This document shows positions 36,321 to 45,228 of a stretch of DNA of 64,000 nt, piece after piece (the first letter of the stretch is position 1; each line of letters begins with the position of its first letter). This DNA is from Aromatoleum tolulyticum (GTDB lineage Bacteria > Pseudomonadota > Gammaproteobacteria > Burkholderiales > Rhodocyclaceae), in NCBI RefSeq assembly GCF_900156155.1, contig NZ_FTMD01000004.1, positions 186,001-250,000 of the forward strand, read 5' to 3'. The position numbers and the translations under genes are program-made. The notes beneath the pieces are model-generated. The model did not search any database and was not told the DNA's origin. It saw only the letters and a list, made by a program, of their open reading frames with translations.

Positions 36321-36520
36321 CCGCCCGTGCGCGGGCCGGGGGCGGCTCCGGGCTGTCCGCGAGTGCCGTCGCGGCGTGCGTTGCGGGAGGTGAAGGCGAC
36401 GCATGTCTGAGCCGGCGCAGCCGGCGAGTTTGCGTCGCCGCTCCCGCAACGCACGCCGCGACGGGAAGCCGAAGGCCACGAGCGCCTGCCCGGAGCCGCC
36501 CCCGGACCGCGCGCGGGCGG
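36321..36520 (-). repeat. Structured inverted-repeat element, copy 2 (opposite orientation)
   Basis: On the minus strand this repeats the design of copy 1. The outer stem pairs 36321-36353 with 36488-36520 (31 of 33). The middle stem pairs 36366-36389 with 36441-36464 (24 of 24). The core is GGCGACGCA/TGCGTCGCC, and the inner stem GCCGGC-gca-GCCGGC (36411-36425). Islands AGGCGCTCGTGGCCTTCGG, AACTC, TCAGACA and ACTCGCGGACA match copy 1, yet outer, middle and inner stem sequences are different, so pairing rather than sequence is kept. Confidence 0.85.
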
Positions 36521-36541
36521 GGCGCCCCGGAACGGGGCGCC
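36521..36541. other. Perfect short hairpin next to the fbp stop codon
   Basis: GGCGCCCCG (36521-36529) pairs with CGGGGCGCC (36533-36541) around a three-base loop, five bases from the fbp stop codon. On the minus strand it could act in fbp 3'-end formation; no T-run follows. Confidence 0.6.
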
Positions 36542-36545
36542 AAAC

Positions 36546-37547
36546 TCAACTTTCCAGATGGTACTTCGTCACGCGCTCGACTTCCGCCGCCGAGCCCAGC
36601 ACCACCGGCACGCGCTGGTGCAGCTTGGTCGGCTGCAGATCCATGATGCGCTCGCGCCCCGTCGTGGCCGCGCCGCCCGCCTGCTCGATGATCATCGCCA
36701 TCGGATTTGCTTCGTACATCAGGCGCAGCTTGCCGCCCTTGTCGCGGCACTTCTCGTCCAGCGGATACATGAAGATGCCGCCGCGCGTCAGGATGCGATG
36801 CACGTCCGCAACCATCGAGGCGACCCAGCGCATGTTGAAGTCCTTGCCGCGCGGCCCGGACTTGCCGGCCTGCAGTTCGGCGATGTAACGCTGCACGGGC
36901 GGCTCCCAATAGCGCGCGTTCGACGCGTTGATCGCGAACTCCTGCGTCTCGTTCGGCACGGTCATGAAGGGATGCGTGTAGATGAAGCTGCCCATCTCGC
37001 GGTCCAGCGTGAAACCATGCACGCCATCGCCGACGGTCAGGATCAGCTGCGTCGACGGACCGTACAGCGCATAACCGGCGGCGACCTGATCACGGCCCGG
37101 CTGCAGGAAGTTCTGCTCCGTCGGCTCGCCGTCGCCCTCCGGATTGCGCAGCACCGAGAAGATCGTGCCGACCGAGATGTTCACGTCGATGTTCGACGAA
37201 CCGTCGAGCGGATCGAACAGCAGCAGGAAGCCGCCCTTCGGATAATCGAAGGGGATCTGATGCACCTCCTCCACCTCCTCCGACGCCATCGCCGCGAGAT
37301 GGCCGCCCCACTCGTTCGCCTGCAGCAGGATCTCGTTCGCGATCACGTCCAGCTTCTTCTGGGCCTCGCCCTGCACGTTGTCGGTGCCGGCCTCGCCCAA
37401 CACGCCGGCCAGCGCGCCCTTGGAAACATTGACGCTGATCGCCTTCACGGCGCGGGCGACGACCTCGATCAGCAGGCGCAGCTCGGGCGTGGTCCGGCCC
37501 GCGCGCTGCTGCTCGATCAGGAACTGGGTTAGCGTGACGCGTCGCAT
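36546..37547 (-). CDS. fbp: Fructose-1,6-bisphosphatase class I
   Basis: The 333-residue gluconeogenic enzyme hydrolyses fructose-1,6-bisphosphate to fructose-6-phosphate in the cytosol. The metal-binding signature [19 protein letters not shown] is complete, as are ASEE (metal-ligand glutamates), [18 protein letters not shown] near the C-terminus and the [18 protein letters not shown] stretch. Length is typical. The ATG at 37547 has AAGGAG eight bases upstream. It is divergent from the DadA-like gene. As these bacteria grow on acids and aromatics, fbp is needed for sugar synthesis. No regulatory motif is evident. Confidence 0.96.
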   Translation of the reverse strand: MRRVTLTQFLIEQQRAGRTTPELRLLIEVVARAVKAISVNVSKGALAGVLGEAGTDNVQGEAQKKLDVIANEILLQANEWGGHLAAMASEEVEEVHQIPFDYPKGGFLLLFDPLDGSSNIDVNISVGTIFSVLRNPEGDGEPTEQNFLQPGRDQVAAGYALYGPSTQLILTVGDGVHGFTLDREMGSFIYTHPFMTVPNETQEFAINASNARYWEPPVQRYIAELQAGKSGPRGKDFNMRWVASMVADVHRILTRGGIFMYPLDEKCRDKGGKLRLMYEANPMAMIIEQAGGAATTGRERIMDLQPTKLHQRVPVVLGSAAEVERVTKYHLES

Positions 37548-37753
37548 GAAATGACTCCTTGTGGATCCGGCCGGGCCGGATGCAGATAGTGGTGCAAGCT
37601 GAAAAATGCGGATTATCCCGCGTACCGCGGCCGAACGCATCAAGATCCGCGCACCGGCCGCCCGGCGAAGGGGTTATGATCGCCATTCCGCGGGTTTCCC
37701 CGCGCACCGGCGGCGACGGCCGGTCCGGCGACCGCAACACCCGATCACTCACT

Positions 37754-39019
37754 ATGCACGTTCTGGTTCTCGGCGCCGGCGTCACCGGCGTCACGACGGC
37801 CTGGTATCTCGCCAGAGCCGGATTCGAAGTCAGCGTCGTCGATCGCGAGCCCCAAGCGGCGCTCGAAACCAGCCGCGCCAACGGCGGCCAGATCTCCATC
37901 AGCCACCCGGAACCGTGGGCCAATCCCGGCGCGCCGCTCACGGCGCTGCGCTGGCTCGGCCGCGAGGACGCGCCGCTGCTGTTCCGTCCGCATGCCGACA
38001 GCGCCCAGTGGCGCTGGGCCCTCGCCTTCCTGCGCGAATGCCTGCCCGGGCGCACGCGGCGCAACACTGCGGCGATCGCCAATCTCGCCGTGCATAGCGG
38101 CCAGAAACTGCGGGCGCTGCGAGCGGAAACCGGGCTCGCTTACGATCACCTCGAGCGCGGCATCCTGCACCTCTTCTTCACGCCGGAGGAATTCGCGCAT
38201 GCCCGCGGGCGCGTCGCCGAACTTGCCGCCTACGGCATCGTCGCGCGCGCGTGCGAAGCCGACGAATGCGTGGCGCTCGAACCCGCCCTGGCTTCGGCCC
38301 GCACCCAGCTCGCCGGCGGGCTGTACGCGCCCGGAGACGAATCCGGCGACGCGTGCCGCTTCACCCAGGAGCTCGCGCGCCTCGCCGCCGACGCGGGCGT
38401 GCGTTTCCACTACGACACCACGATCACCGGCCTGTCATGCACGCGCGGCCGCATCGACGCGGTCGAAGTGCGCGACGCGCAGGGCCGCGCGGGCGCGCTG
38501 ACCGCCGACGCCTACGTCGTCTGCCTCGGCAGCTACGGCCGCGCCCTCGTCGCCCCGCTGGGCGAGAAGTTGCCGATCTACCCGGTCAAGGGCTACTCGA
38601 TCACCGCGCCCGTCATCGATCCCGCGCGCGCGCCCAGCGTCAGCCTCACCGACGAATCGCGCCGCATCGTCTGCTCGCGCCTCGGCGACCGCCTGCGCGT
38701 GGCGGGCACGGCAGAGCTCAACGGCTTCGACACCAACATCAACGCGGCACGCTGCCAGGCGATTCTCGACTGGGTCGAGGCACGCTTTCCCGGTGCCGTC
38801 GACCTCACCCGGGCGGAGCGCTGGACCGGCCTGCGCCCCGCCACACCCGGCAACATCCCGCTGATCGGACGCAGCCGCATTCCCGGCCTGTGGTACAACA
38901 CCGGCCACGGCACGCTGGGCTGGACCCTCGCATGCGGTTCGGCGAGCGCACTCACCGACCTCATCTCCGGCCGTCGTCCGCCGGTCGAGCATTTTCCCTT
39001 CCTCGACGGCCAGCGCTGA
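37754..39019 (+). CDS. dadA: D-amino-acid dehydrogenase, DadA-like (FAD)
   Basis: The 421-residue FAD-dependent oxidoreductase of the DAO family begins with the dinucleotide-binding motif VLVLGAGVTGVTTAWYLARAG (residues 3-23). It ends with WTGLRPATPGNIPLIGRS and NTGHGTLGWTLACGSA, both typical of DadA. The enzyme oxidises D-amino acids to 2-oxo acids at the membrane, passing electrons to quinone. The ATG at 37754 gives the standard N-terminus, although no strong ribosome site precedes it. No alanine racemase gene is adjacent, so D-alanine is not certain as substrate; other D-amino acids or a D-hydroxy-amino compound are possible. It is followed on the same strand by a glycosyltransferase with a 70-base gap. 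Confidence 0.88.
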   Translation: MHVLVLGAGVTGVTTAWYLARAGFEVSVVDREPQAALETSRANGGQISISHPEPWANPGAPLTALRWLGREDAPLLFRPHADSAQWRWALAFLRECLPGRTRRNTAAIANLAVHSGQKLRALRAETGLAYDHLERGILHLFFTPEEFAHARGRVAELAAYGIVARACEADECVALEPALASARTQLAGGLYAPGDESGDACRFTQELARLAADAGVRFHYDTTITGLSCTRGRIDAVEVRDAQGRAGALTADAYVVCLGSYGRALVAPLGEKLPIYPVKGYSITAPVIDPARAPSVSLTDESRRIVCSRLGDRLRVAGTAELNGFDTNINAARCQAILDWVEARFPGAVDLTRAERWTGLRPATPGNIPLIGRSRIPGLWYNTGHGTLGWTLACGSASALTDLISGRRPPVEHFPFLDGQR

Positions 39020-39089
39020 CCCCTCCGGCCGCAACGAAGCCGTCATGCGCAGGGCCTACATTGTGGGTCTGGCTCACCGGACCCGGCCC

Positions 39090-40286
39090 ATGAACATCCT
39101 GATGATTTCCGACGTGTATTTCCCGCGCATCAACGGCGTGAGCACGTCGATCCAGACCTTCCGCCAAGCCCTGGCAGCACACGGCGTGACCAGCACCCTG
39201 ATCGCCCCCGCATACCCAGGCGCCCCCGTCGACGACCCCGAACTCGACATCCTGCGCATCCCGTCGCGCTACCTGCCGCTCGACCCCGAGGACCGCATCA
39301 TGCGCACGGGCGCGATCCGCGCGCTGGCCCCGCGCCTGCGCGCACGCAACTACGACCTCGTGCACATCCACACGCCCTTCGTCGCCCACTATGCGGGGCA
39401 TGCTCTGGCACGCGAACTCGGCCTGCCCTGCATGGCGACCTGTCACACCTTCTTCGAGGAATACCTCTTCCACTACGTGCGCTTCCTGCCGCGCGGCGTG
39501 CTGCGCGCAGCCGCCCGCCAGGTCACGCGCAGCCAGTGCAACGACATGGACGCGGTGGTCGTGCCGTCGACCGCGATGGACGGGGTTCTCTGCGCGTACG
39601 GCGTCACGCGGCCGCGCGCGATCCTGCCGACCGGGCTGCCCGCGGTGCAGTTCGTCGGCGGCGATGGCGCGGCCTTCCGCCAACGCCACGGCATCGCCCC
39701 TGAACGGAGCGTTCTGCTGTACGTCGGCCGCGTCGCGCACGAAAAGAACATCGCCCTGCTGATCCGGATGATCGACGAACTGCGCCGGTCTCATCCTTCG
39801 GCGCTGCTGCTGATTACCGGCGCAGGTCCCGCGGTCGGTGCGTTACGCGCGGAAGCGCGGCGGCGGCAGCTCGAACGGCATGTGTGCTTCCTCGGCTACC
39901 TTGACCGCGACACCGAGCTCCACGACTGCTATCGGGCCGCGGACCTGTTCGTGTTCGCCTCGCGCACGGAGACGCAGGGGCTGGTGCTGCTCGAAGCGAT
40001 GGCCCTGGGCACCCCCGTGGTCGCGATCGCGGCCATGGGTACGCGCGACATCCTCGGCCCGCAGAGCGGCTGCCGCATCGCACCGGGCCACGCATCGGGC
40101 TTCGCGGCCGTGGTCGCCGAACTGCTCGACGACAGGGTCCGTCTGGAACGCATGGGGAACGAGGCGCGCGAATACGCGCGGCGCTGGAGCGCCTACGAGA
40201 CGGCGGCTCAGCTCGCACGCCTGTACCGACAGTATGCGGAGGCAGCAGCGCAGACCGGCGACGCGCCGGCTGCCCTGCTGTCCTGA
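39090..40286 (+). CDS. Family-4 glycosyltransferase
   Basis: The 398-residue GT-B enzyme has an N-terminal acceptor domain (MNILMISDVYFPRINGVSTSIQTF, HTPFVAHYAG) and a C-terminal nucleotide-sugar domain with LLYVGRVAHEKNI, SRTETQGLVLLEAMALGTPVV (the E-x7-E motif) and GCRIAPGH. The N-terminal motif resembles diacylglycerol glucosyltransferases and PimB-like mannosyltransferases. It may therefore put a sugar on a lipid or lipopolysaccharide core at the inner face of the membrane. The ATG at 39090 is preceded by no strong Shine-Dalgarno; upstream residues look unlike the family. It is convergent with sspB, six bases apart. Acceptor and donor are unknown. Confidence 0.87.
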   Translation: MNILMISDVYFPRINGVSTSIQTFRQALAAHGVTSTLIAPAYPGAPVDDPELDILRIPSRYLPLDPEDRIMRTGAIRALAPRLRARNYDLVHIHTPFVAHYAGHALARELGLPCMATCHTFFEEYLFHYVRFLPRGVLRAAARQVTRSQCNDMDAVVVPSTAMDGVLCAYGVTRPRAILPTGLPAVQFVGGDGAAFRQRHGIAPERSVLLYVGRVAHEKNIALLIRMIDELRRSHPSALLLITGAGPAVGALRAEARRRQLERHVCFLGYLDRDTELHDCYRAADLFVFASRTETQGLVLLEAMALGTPVVAIAAMGTRDILGPQSGCRIAPGHASGFAAVVAELLDDRVRLERMGNEAREYARRWSAYETAAQLARLYRQYAEAAAQTGDAPAALLS

Positions 40287-40292
40287 TCCTGC

Positions 40293-40733
40293 TTACTTCA
40301 CGACCTTCAGGTGATTGCGGGCCGCGCTCCGGCCGGCGCCCGACGGAGTGTCAGGCCCTTCGCCGTCGTCCGGACCGCCTTCTACCGACACGTCTTCCTC
40401 GGGCTGCGATTCAGCGCCCGCCAGCTCCGGCTCGAACGCCATGCCGTGCCCGTTCTCGCGCGCATAGATCGCGAGCACGTTGGACACCGGCAGGGACAGC
40501 GCATGCGCGACACCGCCGAAGCGTGCCTGGAAAGTGATCAGGTCGTTACCCATCACCAGATGGTTGGTCGCATCCGGCGCCAGGTTGAGCACGATCTGAC
40601 CGTCGCGCGCGTAGCCGGGCGGAACGACCGTGCGCTCATCGACCGCAACCGCGATGTAGGGCGTGAAGCCCTGGTCGAGGCACCAGTCGTAGATGGCGCG
40701 CACCAGGTAGGGTTTTGTGGATACCTTGCTCAT
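40293..40733 (-). CDS. sspB: ClpXP protease specificity-enhancing factor SspB
   Basis: The 146-residue adaptor delivers ssrA-tagged proteins to ClpXP. The folded N-terminal domain (residues ~5-105, KPYLVRAIYDWCLDQGFTPYI and MNDLITFQARFGG-like substrate groove) is followed by an acidic, flexible linker. The last residues, NHLKVVK, form the XB peptide that docks on ClpX (LRVVK in E. coli). It lies 43 bases downstream of sspA on the same strand, the usual arrangement. Start at ATG 40733. Translation of both genes is probably linked to growth rate and starvation. Confidence 0.95.
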   Translation of the reverse strand: MSKVSTKPYLVRAIYDWCLDQGFTPYIAVAVDERTVVPPGYARDGQIVLNLAPDATNHLVMGNDLITFQARFGGVAHALSLPVSNVLAIYARENGHGMAFEPELAGAESQPEEDVSVEGGPDDGEGPDTPSGAGRSAARNHLKVVK

Positions 40734-40776
40734 GGATTCGATCCGTGGGGCCCCGACGCGCGGGGCCGCCTGCGCG

Positions 40777-41376
40777 TCAACGACGCATTACCTTTTCGGA
40801 CGGCGTCAGGGCGTCGATGAAGCCCTGGCGGCTGAAAATGCGCTCGGCGTACTTCATGAGGTTCGCGGCGGCCTTCGGCAGTTCGATACCGTAGTGCTCG
40901 AGACGCCACAGCAAGGGCGCGATCGCGACGTCGAGCATCGAGAATTCGTCGCCGAGCATGAATTTCTGCTTGGTGAAGATCGGCGCGAGCTGGACGAGCT
41001 GATCGCGAACGTGCGCGCGGCTCTTCTCCACCGTGGCCTTCTGGTTCTTCTCGAGCGTGTCGATGTGCGAGAACAGCTCGTGTTCGAAGGTGTGCAGCAG
41101 CTGTCGTGCGCGGGCACGCATGATCGGGTCGGGCGGCATCAGCTGCGGATGCGGGAAGCGCTCGTCGATGTATTCGTTGATGATGTTGGACTCGTACAGG
41201 ACGAGGTCGCGATCCACCAGCACCGGCACCCGGTTGTACGGATTGATGACGGCAATATCTTCCGGTTTGTTGTAGAGATCGACGTCGATGACCTCGAAGT
41301 CCATCCCCTTTTCGAACAGCACGATCCGGCAGCGATGGCTGAACGGATCGGTGGTGCCGGAATACAGGTTCATCAT
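40777..41376 (-). CDS. sspA: Stringent starvation protein A (GST-fold RNA polymerase-associated)
   Basis: The 199-residue protein has a GST-like fold: a thioredoxin-like N-terminal domain (MNLYSGTTDPFSHRCRIVLFEKG, with NPYNRVPVL and ESNIINEYIDE) and a helical C-terminal domain. SspA binds RNA polymerase and supports stationary-phase and acid-stress gene expression; it is not a real glutathione transferase. It lies between petC and sspB on the same strand, the standard order in Betaproteobacteria, separated from petC by a strong terminator. Tandem ATGs at 41376 and 41373 both fit. Confidence 0.94.
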   Translation of the reverse strand: MMNLYSGTTDPFSHRCRIVLFEKGMDFEVIDVDLYNKPEDIAVINPYNRVPVLVDRDLVLYESNIINEYIDERFPHPQLMPPDPIMRARARQLLHTFEHELFSHIDTLEKNQKATVEKSRAHVRDQLVQLAPIFTKQKFMLGDEFSMLDVAIAPLLWRLEHYGIELPKAAANLMKYAERIFSRQGFIDALTPSEKVMRR

Positions 41377-41392
41377 GGTGTTACAGCTCCCG

Positions 41393-41432
41393 ATACAAAA
41401 ACAAAGCGCACCACGCGGGGTTCGCGTGGTGC
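41393..41432 (-). terminator. Rho-independent terminator after petC
   Basis: On the minus strand GCACCACGCG pairs perfectly with CGCGTGGTGC (41408-41417 and 41423-41432, five-base loop), followed by TTTGTTTTTG. It separates the petABC operon from sspA. Confidence 0.9.
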
Positions 41433-41470
41433 GTCAGACTTCAAGGCGCCGAATCAGTTCGCGCCGACGC

Positions 41471-42223
41471 TCAATGAATGTCCTTCCAGTAGTTCTTCTT
41501 GAGCGCGAAAGTCAGTGCGAACAGGCCGGCCAGGAAGATCAGCACGACGACGCCGATGGTCTTGCGCTTCTCGGCGACGGGCTCGCCCATCCACACGAGG
41601 AAGGAGACGAGGTCGGCGACGGTCTTGTCGTATTCCTGCGCAGACAGCTTGCCGGGCTTGGCGAGTTCCAGCTCGATCGACTTCACGCCGTCATGCTCGC
41701 TGACCTTGGCGATCTGCTCGCCCTGCAGCTCCCACAGCACGTGCGGCATGCCGACGTTTTCGAAGACCTTGTTGTTCCAGCCCGTCGGGCGGTTCGGGTC
41801 ACGATAGAACTGGCGCAGGTAGGTGTACAGCCAGTCGGCGCCGCTGCCGAACTCCGACGCGCGCTGGCGCGCGATCAGGGTCAGGTCGGGCGGGGTCGCA
41901 CCGAACCAGGCCTTCTGCTCCTTCGTGCTGGCCGAGACCTTCATCAGATCGCCGATGCGCTCGCCCGTGAACATCAGGTTGTCGCGGATCTCCTGCTCCG
42001 TCAGGCCGATCTGCGTCAGCGTGTTGTAGCGGACGAAGCTCGCGCTGTGGCAGTTCATGCAGTAGTTGACGAAGGTCTTGGCACCCGCCTGCAGCGAGGC
42101 CTGGTCCTTGCTCACCGGCGCCTTGTCCAGATGCAGCACGGCACCGGCGGCCAGCGCCAGCGTCGGCGCAAACAGCGCAGCAGCGGCCAGGCGCTTCAGG
42201 GTCTTGATTACGCTAATAGTCAT
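41471..42223 (-). CDS. petC: Cytochrome c1 of the bc1 complex
   Basis: The 250-residue precursor has a signal peptide (LAAAALFAPTLALAAG), a haem c motif CMNCH (~55-59), the methionine axial-ligand region near ENVGMPHVLWE and a C-terminal membrane anchor (GVVVLIFLAGLFALTFALKK). It passes electrons from the Rieske subunit to soluble cytochrome c in the periplasm. Its ATG overlaps the petB stop by four bases (ATGA), so the subunits are translationally coupled. It ends the petA-petB-petC operon at a strong terminator. Confidence 0.96.
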   Translation of the reverse strand: MTISVIKTLKRLAAAALFAPTLALAAGAVLHLDKAPVSKDQASLQAGAKTFVNYCMNCHSASFVRYNTLTQIGLTEQEIRDNLMFTGERIGDLMKVSASTKEQKAWFGATPPDLTLIARQRASEFGSGADWLYTYLRQFYRDPNRPTGWNNKVFENVGMPHVLWELQGEQIAKVSEHDGVKSIELELAKPGKLSAQEYDKTVADLVSFLVWMGEPVAEKRKTIGVVVLIFLAGLFALTFALKKNYWKDIH

Positions 42224-43488
42224 TTGAAAGTCACCCTATCCGGTTCGGGTTTGCACTGGTCGAGTTTGCTGTACCACGGCATCGCCAGGAAGAAGGCGAA
42301 ATAGATCACCGAGCAGATCTGCGCGACCAAGGTACGACCCGGGGTCGGCGGCAGAACGCCGAGGTAGCCGAGGATGAAGAAGGAGACGACGAACACTGCG
42401 AGGACGCCCTTGAACAGGCCGCCCTTGTAGCGGATCGACTTCACCGGGCTGCGGTCGAGCCACGGCAGGAAGGCGATGATGACCACCGCTGCACCCATCG
42501 CGACCACGCCCCAGAACTTCGCGTCGATGCCGAACAGCGGGTAGGTCACCGCACGCAGGATCGAGTAGAAGGGGGTGAAGTACCACACCGGAGCGATGTG
42601 CGGCGGGGTCTTCAGCGGGTCGGCGGGGATGAAGTTGTTGTACTCGAGGAAGTAGCCGCCGCCTTCCGGAGCGAAGAACACGATCGCCGTGAAGAAGATC
42701 AGGAAGCCGACCACGCCGACGATGTCCTTCACCGTGTAGTACGGGTGGAAGGGGATGCCGTCCAGCGGGATGCCGTTGGCGTCCTTCTTCTTCTTGATCT
42801 CGACGCCGTCGGGGTTGTTCGAGCCGACTTCGTGCAGCGCGACGATGTGCGCGAGCACCAGGCCGATCAGCACCAGCGGCACTGCGATGACGTGGAAGGA
42901 GAAGAAGCGGTTCAGCGTGGCGTCGGACACGACGAAGTCGCCGCGGATGACGACCGACAGGTCCGGACCGATCACCGGGATCGCCGAGAACAGGTTCACG
43001 ATGACCTGGGCGCCCCAGAACGACATCTGGCCCCACGGCAGCAGGTAGCCCATGAAGGCTTCGGCCATCAGCGCGAGGAAGATCAGGGTGCCGAAGATCC
43101 AGATCAGTTCGCGCGGCTTGCGGTAGGAACCGTAGAGCAGGCCGCGGAACATGTGCAGATACACGACGATGAAGAAGGCCGAGGCGCCGGTCGAGTGCAG
43201 GTAGCGGATCAGCCAGCCGCCCGGGACTTCGCGCATGATGTACTCGACACTGGCGAACGCGACCGGGATGCCGGAGGCGTTGAGCGAGGCGTCGGGCTTG
43301 TAGTGCATGACCAGGAAGATGCCGGTCAGGATCTGGATCACCAGCACGAGCAGGGCCAGCGAGCCGAAGAAGTACCAGAAGTTGAAGTTCTTGGGCGCGT
43401 AGTACTCGGACAGGTGCGCCTTCCAGGTCGACGTCAGCGGAAACCGATCGTCGATCCAGTTGAGCAGCTCTTGGGATTTCGTAGTCAT
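42220..43488 (-). CDS. petB: Cytochrome b of the bc1 complex
   Basis: The 422-residue, eight-helix membrane protein binds two b haems and forms both quinone sites. Landmarks include WYFFGSLALLVLVIQ, the helix-B and helix-D histidines (HSTGASAFFIVVYLHMFRGL and FFSFHVIAVPLVLIGLVLAH), GYLLPWGQMSFWGAQV (Qo site) and the PEWY-like loop, which here reads PVWYFTPFYS. It lies three bases after petA and overlaps petC. Length and layout are normal for proteobacterial cytochrome b. Confidence 0.97.
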   Translation of the reverse strand: MTTKSQELLNWIDDRFPLTSTWKAHLSEYYAPKNFNFWYFFGSLALLVLVIQILTGIFLVMHYKPDASLNASGIPVAFASVEYIMREVPGGWLIRYLHSTGASAFFIVVYLHMFRGLLYGSYRKPRELIWIFGTLIFLALMAEAFMGYLLPWGQMSFWGAQVIVNLFSAIPVIGPDLSVVIRGDFVVSDATLNRFFSFHVIAVPLVLIGLVLAHIVALHEVGSNNPDGVEIKKKKDANGIPLDGIPFHPYYTVKDIVGVVGFLIFFTAIVFFAPEGGGYFLEYNNFIPADPLKTPPHIAPVWYFTPFYSILRAVTYPLFGIDAKFWGVVAMGAAVVIIAFLPWLDRSPVKSIRYKGGLFKGVLAVFVVSFFILGYLGVLPPTPGRTLVAQICSVIYFAFFLAMPWYSKLDQCKPEPDRVTFK

Positions 43489-43491
43489 CGC

Positions 43492-44085
43492 TTAAGCCTT
43501 TGAGTCGTCACCGATGAGGATCGTGGTATCGGAGAGGTACTTGTGCGGCGGCACCTCGAGGTTGTCCGGCGCCGGCATGCTCTTGTACACGCGCCCGGAA
43601 AGGTCGAATTTCGAGCCATGACAGGGACACAGGAAGCCGCCGTGCCACTCCTCGCCCATGCCGCTCTCGGCACCGACCTTGAACTTGTCGCTGGGCGAGC
43701 AGCCGAGGTGGGTGCAGATGCCGACAGCGATGAGGTACTCGGGCTTGATCGAGCGGTGCTTGTTCTTGGCGTACTCGGGCTGCATTTCCTTGCCGGATTC
43801 CGGATCGCTGACCACCGCATCGGTCTTTTCCAGCGACGACAGCATTTCCGGGGTCCGACGCAGAATCCACACGGGTTTGCCGCGCCACTCCACCGTCATC
43901 ATCTCGCCCGGCGCCAGCTTGCTGATGTCCGCCTCGACCGGCGCACCTGCAGCCTTGGCACGCTCGGACGGCGTCAGGCTGGCAACGAACGGCACAGCCG
44001 TCGCAACCGCAGCCACCCCACCGGCGGCCGACGTCGCGACAAGCAGTTGCCGACGGCCACTGTCCATCTTCTGATCCACGCTCAT
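43492..44085 (-). CDS. petA: Rieske iron-sulfur subunit of the bc1 complex
   Basis: The 197-residue subunit has a Tat-dependent N-terminal anchor (SGRRQLLVATSAAGGVAAVATAVPFV) and the Rieske domain with CTHLGC and CPCHGSKFDLSGRV, both cluster-binding boxes being canonical. It oxidises ubiquinol and shuttles electrons to cytochrome c1. GAGG lies upstream of the ATG at 44085. It is the first gene of petABC. Its canonical CPCHGS box contrasts with the CFCHAS box of the Rieske protein at 6.0 kb, which helps separate the two roles. Confidence 0.97.
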   Translation of the reverse strand: MSVDQKMDSGRRQLLVATSAAGGVAAVATAVPFVASLTPSERAKAAGAPVEADISKLAPGEMMTVEWRGKPVWILRRTPEMLSSLEKTDAVVSDPESGKEMQPEYAKNKHRSIKPEYLIAVGICTHLGCSPSDKFKVGAESGMGEEWHGGFLCPCHGSKFDLSGRVYKSMPAPDNLEVPPHKYLSDTTILIGDDSKA

Positions 44086-44159
44086 GACCTCATCCCTGAA
44101 AAGAAACCCGTTTCCGGATACAAAAAAACTGCGGGATTTTAGCAAAAAGCCTGATACAT

Positions 44160-44186
44160 AAAAAGAGGGCATGCCGAAAGCATGCC
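44160..44186 (-). terminator. Rho-independent terminator after recR
   Basis: On the minus strand GGCATGC and GCATGCC (44168-44174 and 44180-44186) form a seven-base stem followed by CTCTTTTTAT. It ends the dnaX-ybaB-recR transcript before the petABC promoter region. Confidence 0.8.
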
Positions 44187-44283
44187 ACTGGCATCACGCT
44201 CAAGCGCATTCCCGCGCCGCTGGGCGGAATCGATGCGAGGCGGATGCTGCAGTGCAGCTTCCGCAGCGCAGCAGCGCTCCTCG

Positions 44284-44880
44284 TTACAACGCGCGTCGCT
44301 CGACCAGGGCCTGCGCGATCGTGCCCGAATCGGTGTGCTCGAGCTCGCCGCCGACGGGCACGCCGCGCGACAGGCGGCTGACCCTGACGCCGCGCGCGGC
44401 GAGGAGCTCGGCGATGACATGGGCGGTGGCTTCGCCTTCGTTGGTGAAATTGGTCGCGAGGATGACTTCCTTCACCGCGCCGTCCGAGGCACGCGCGAGG
44501 AGCTTGTCGAGGCGCAGCTCGCGCGGGCCGATGCCGTCGAGCGGCGACAGGCGCCCCATGAGGACGTAGTAAAGGCCGTTGTAGAGCTGGGTCTGCTCCA
44601 TCATCGCGAGGTCTGCCGGCATCTCGACCACGCACAGCAGCGAGTGGTCGCGCTGCGGATTGGCGCAGCGCTGGCAGATGTCGGTCTCGGAGAAGGTGTT
44701 GCAGCGCTCGCAGTGGCGCAGCACTTCGAGCGCGTGCGCGAGCGCCCGCGCGAGCCGGCCGGCGCCGCGCTGGTCGCGCTGCAGCAGATGGTAGGCCATG
44801 CGCTGCGCCGACTTCGGGCCGACGCTGGGCAGCGCGCGCAGGGCTTCGATCAGTTCGTCGAGACTCGAGGGGGAGCTCAT
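44284..44880 (-). CDS. recR: Recombination mediator RecR
   Basis: The 198-residue protein loads RecA at gaps together with RecO and RecF. It has the helix-hairpin-helix start ([20 protein letters not shown]), a four-cysteine zinc finger ([16 protein letters not shown], ~57-72) and a Toprim domain ([16 protein letters not shown], with [11 protein letters not shown]). Its ATG shares a base with the ybaB stop (TGATG), so it is coupled to ybaB. The dnaX-ybaB-recR order is widely conserved. Confidence 0.96.
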   Translation of the reverse strand: MSSPSSLDELIEALRALPSVGPKSAQRMAYHLLQRDQRGAGRLARALAHALEVLRHCERCNTFSETDICQRCANPQRDHSLLCVVEMPADLAMMEQTQLYNGLYYVLMGRLSPLDGIGPRELRLDKLLARASDGAVKEVILATNFTNEGEATAHVIAELLAARGVRVSRLSRGVPVGGELEHTDSGTIAQALVERRAL

Positions 44881-45203
44881 CAGAACGGGAGCTTCATCCC
44901 GGGCGGCAGGTTGAGGCCGGCCGTGAAGCCCGCCATCTTCTCCTGCGTGGTCGTCTCGGCGCGGCGCACGGCGTCGTTCATCGCGGCGGCGACGAGGTCC
45001 TCCAGCATTTCCTTGTCGTCCATGACCGAGGGATCGATCGTTACGCGGCGAACGTCATGCTTGCAGGTCATGAGGATCTTCACCATGCCGGCCCCCGCCT
45101 GGCCCTCGACTTCGACGAGGGCGAGCTGGTCCTGCATCTTCTTCATGTTTTCCTGCATCTGCTGGGCCTGCTTCATCAGGCCGGCGATTCCGCCTTTCAT
45201 CAT
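44880..45203 (-). CDS. ybaB: Nucleoid-associated protein YbaB/EbfC family
   Basis: The 107-residue protein has the family start [24 protein letters not shown], an amphipathic helix, and the [10 protein letters not shown] end. Family members form dimers that bind DNA without strict sequence preference. It lies 25 bases downstream of dnaX and overlaps recR by one base. Length is typical. Confidence 0.95.
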   Translation of the reverse strand: MMKGGIAGLMKQAQQMQENMKKMQDQLALVEVEGQAGAGMVKILMTCKHDVRRVTIDPSVMDDKEMLEDLVAAAMNDAVRRAETTTQEKMAGFTAGLNLPPGMKLPF

Positions 45204-45228
45204 GGTGCGATTCTCCGCAATTGGGGAT

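Larger units (their letters stand above)
36025..36545. other. 521-base intergenic region between lrp-type gene and fbp
   Basis: This stretch holds two large inverted-repeat elements (36085-36267 and 36321-36520) in opposite orientation, separated by 53 bases. A small hairpin, GGCGCCCCG/CGGGGCGCC (36521-36541), abuts the fbp stop. Open frames through it follow the repeats and have no gene-like start signals, so I call no CDS. Confidence 0.85.

Noticed and set aside
36085-36520. CRISPR array or integron attC site as explanation of the repeats
   Set aside because: There are only two copies in opposite orientation with no unit-length spacers or cas genes, and no attC R'/R'' boxes or integrase.
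36235-36909. Short coding frames running through the paired inverted-repeat elements
   Set aside because: The frames arise from the palindromic repeats, lack ribosome sites and run into fbp antisense; the DNA is better explained as structured repeats.
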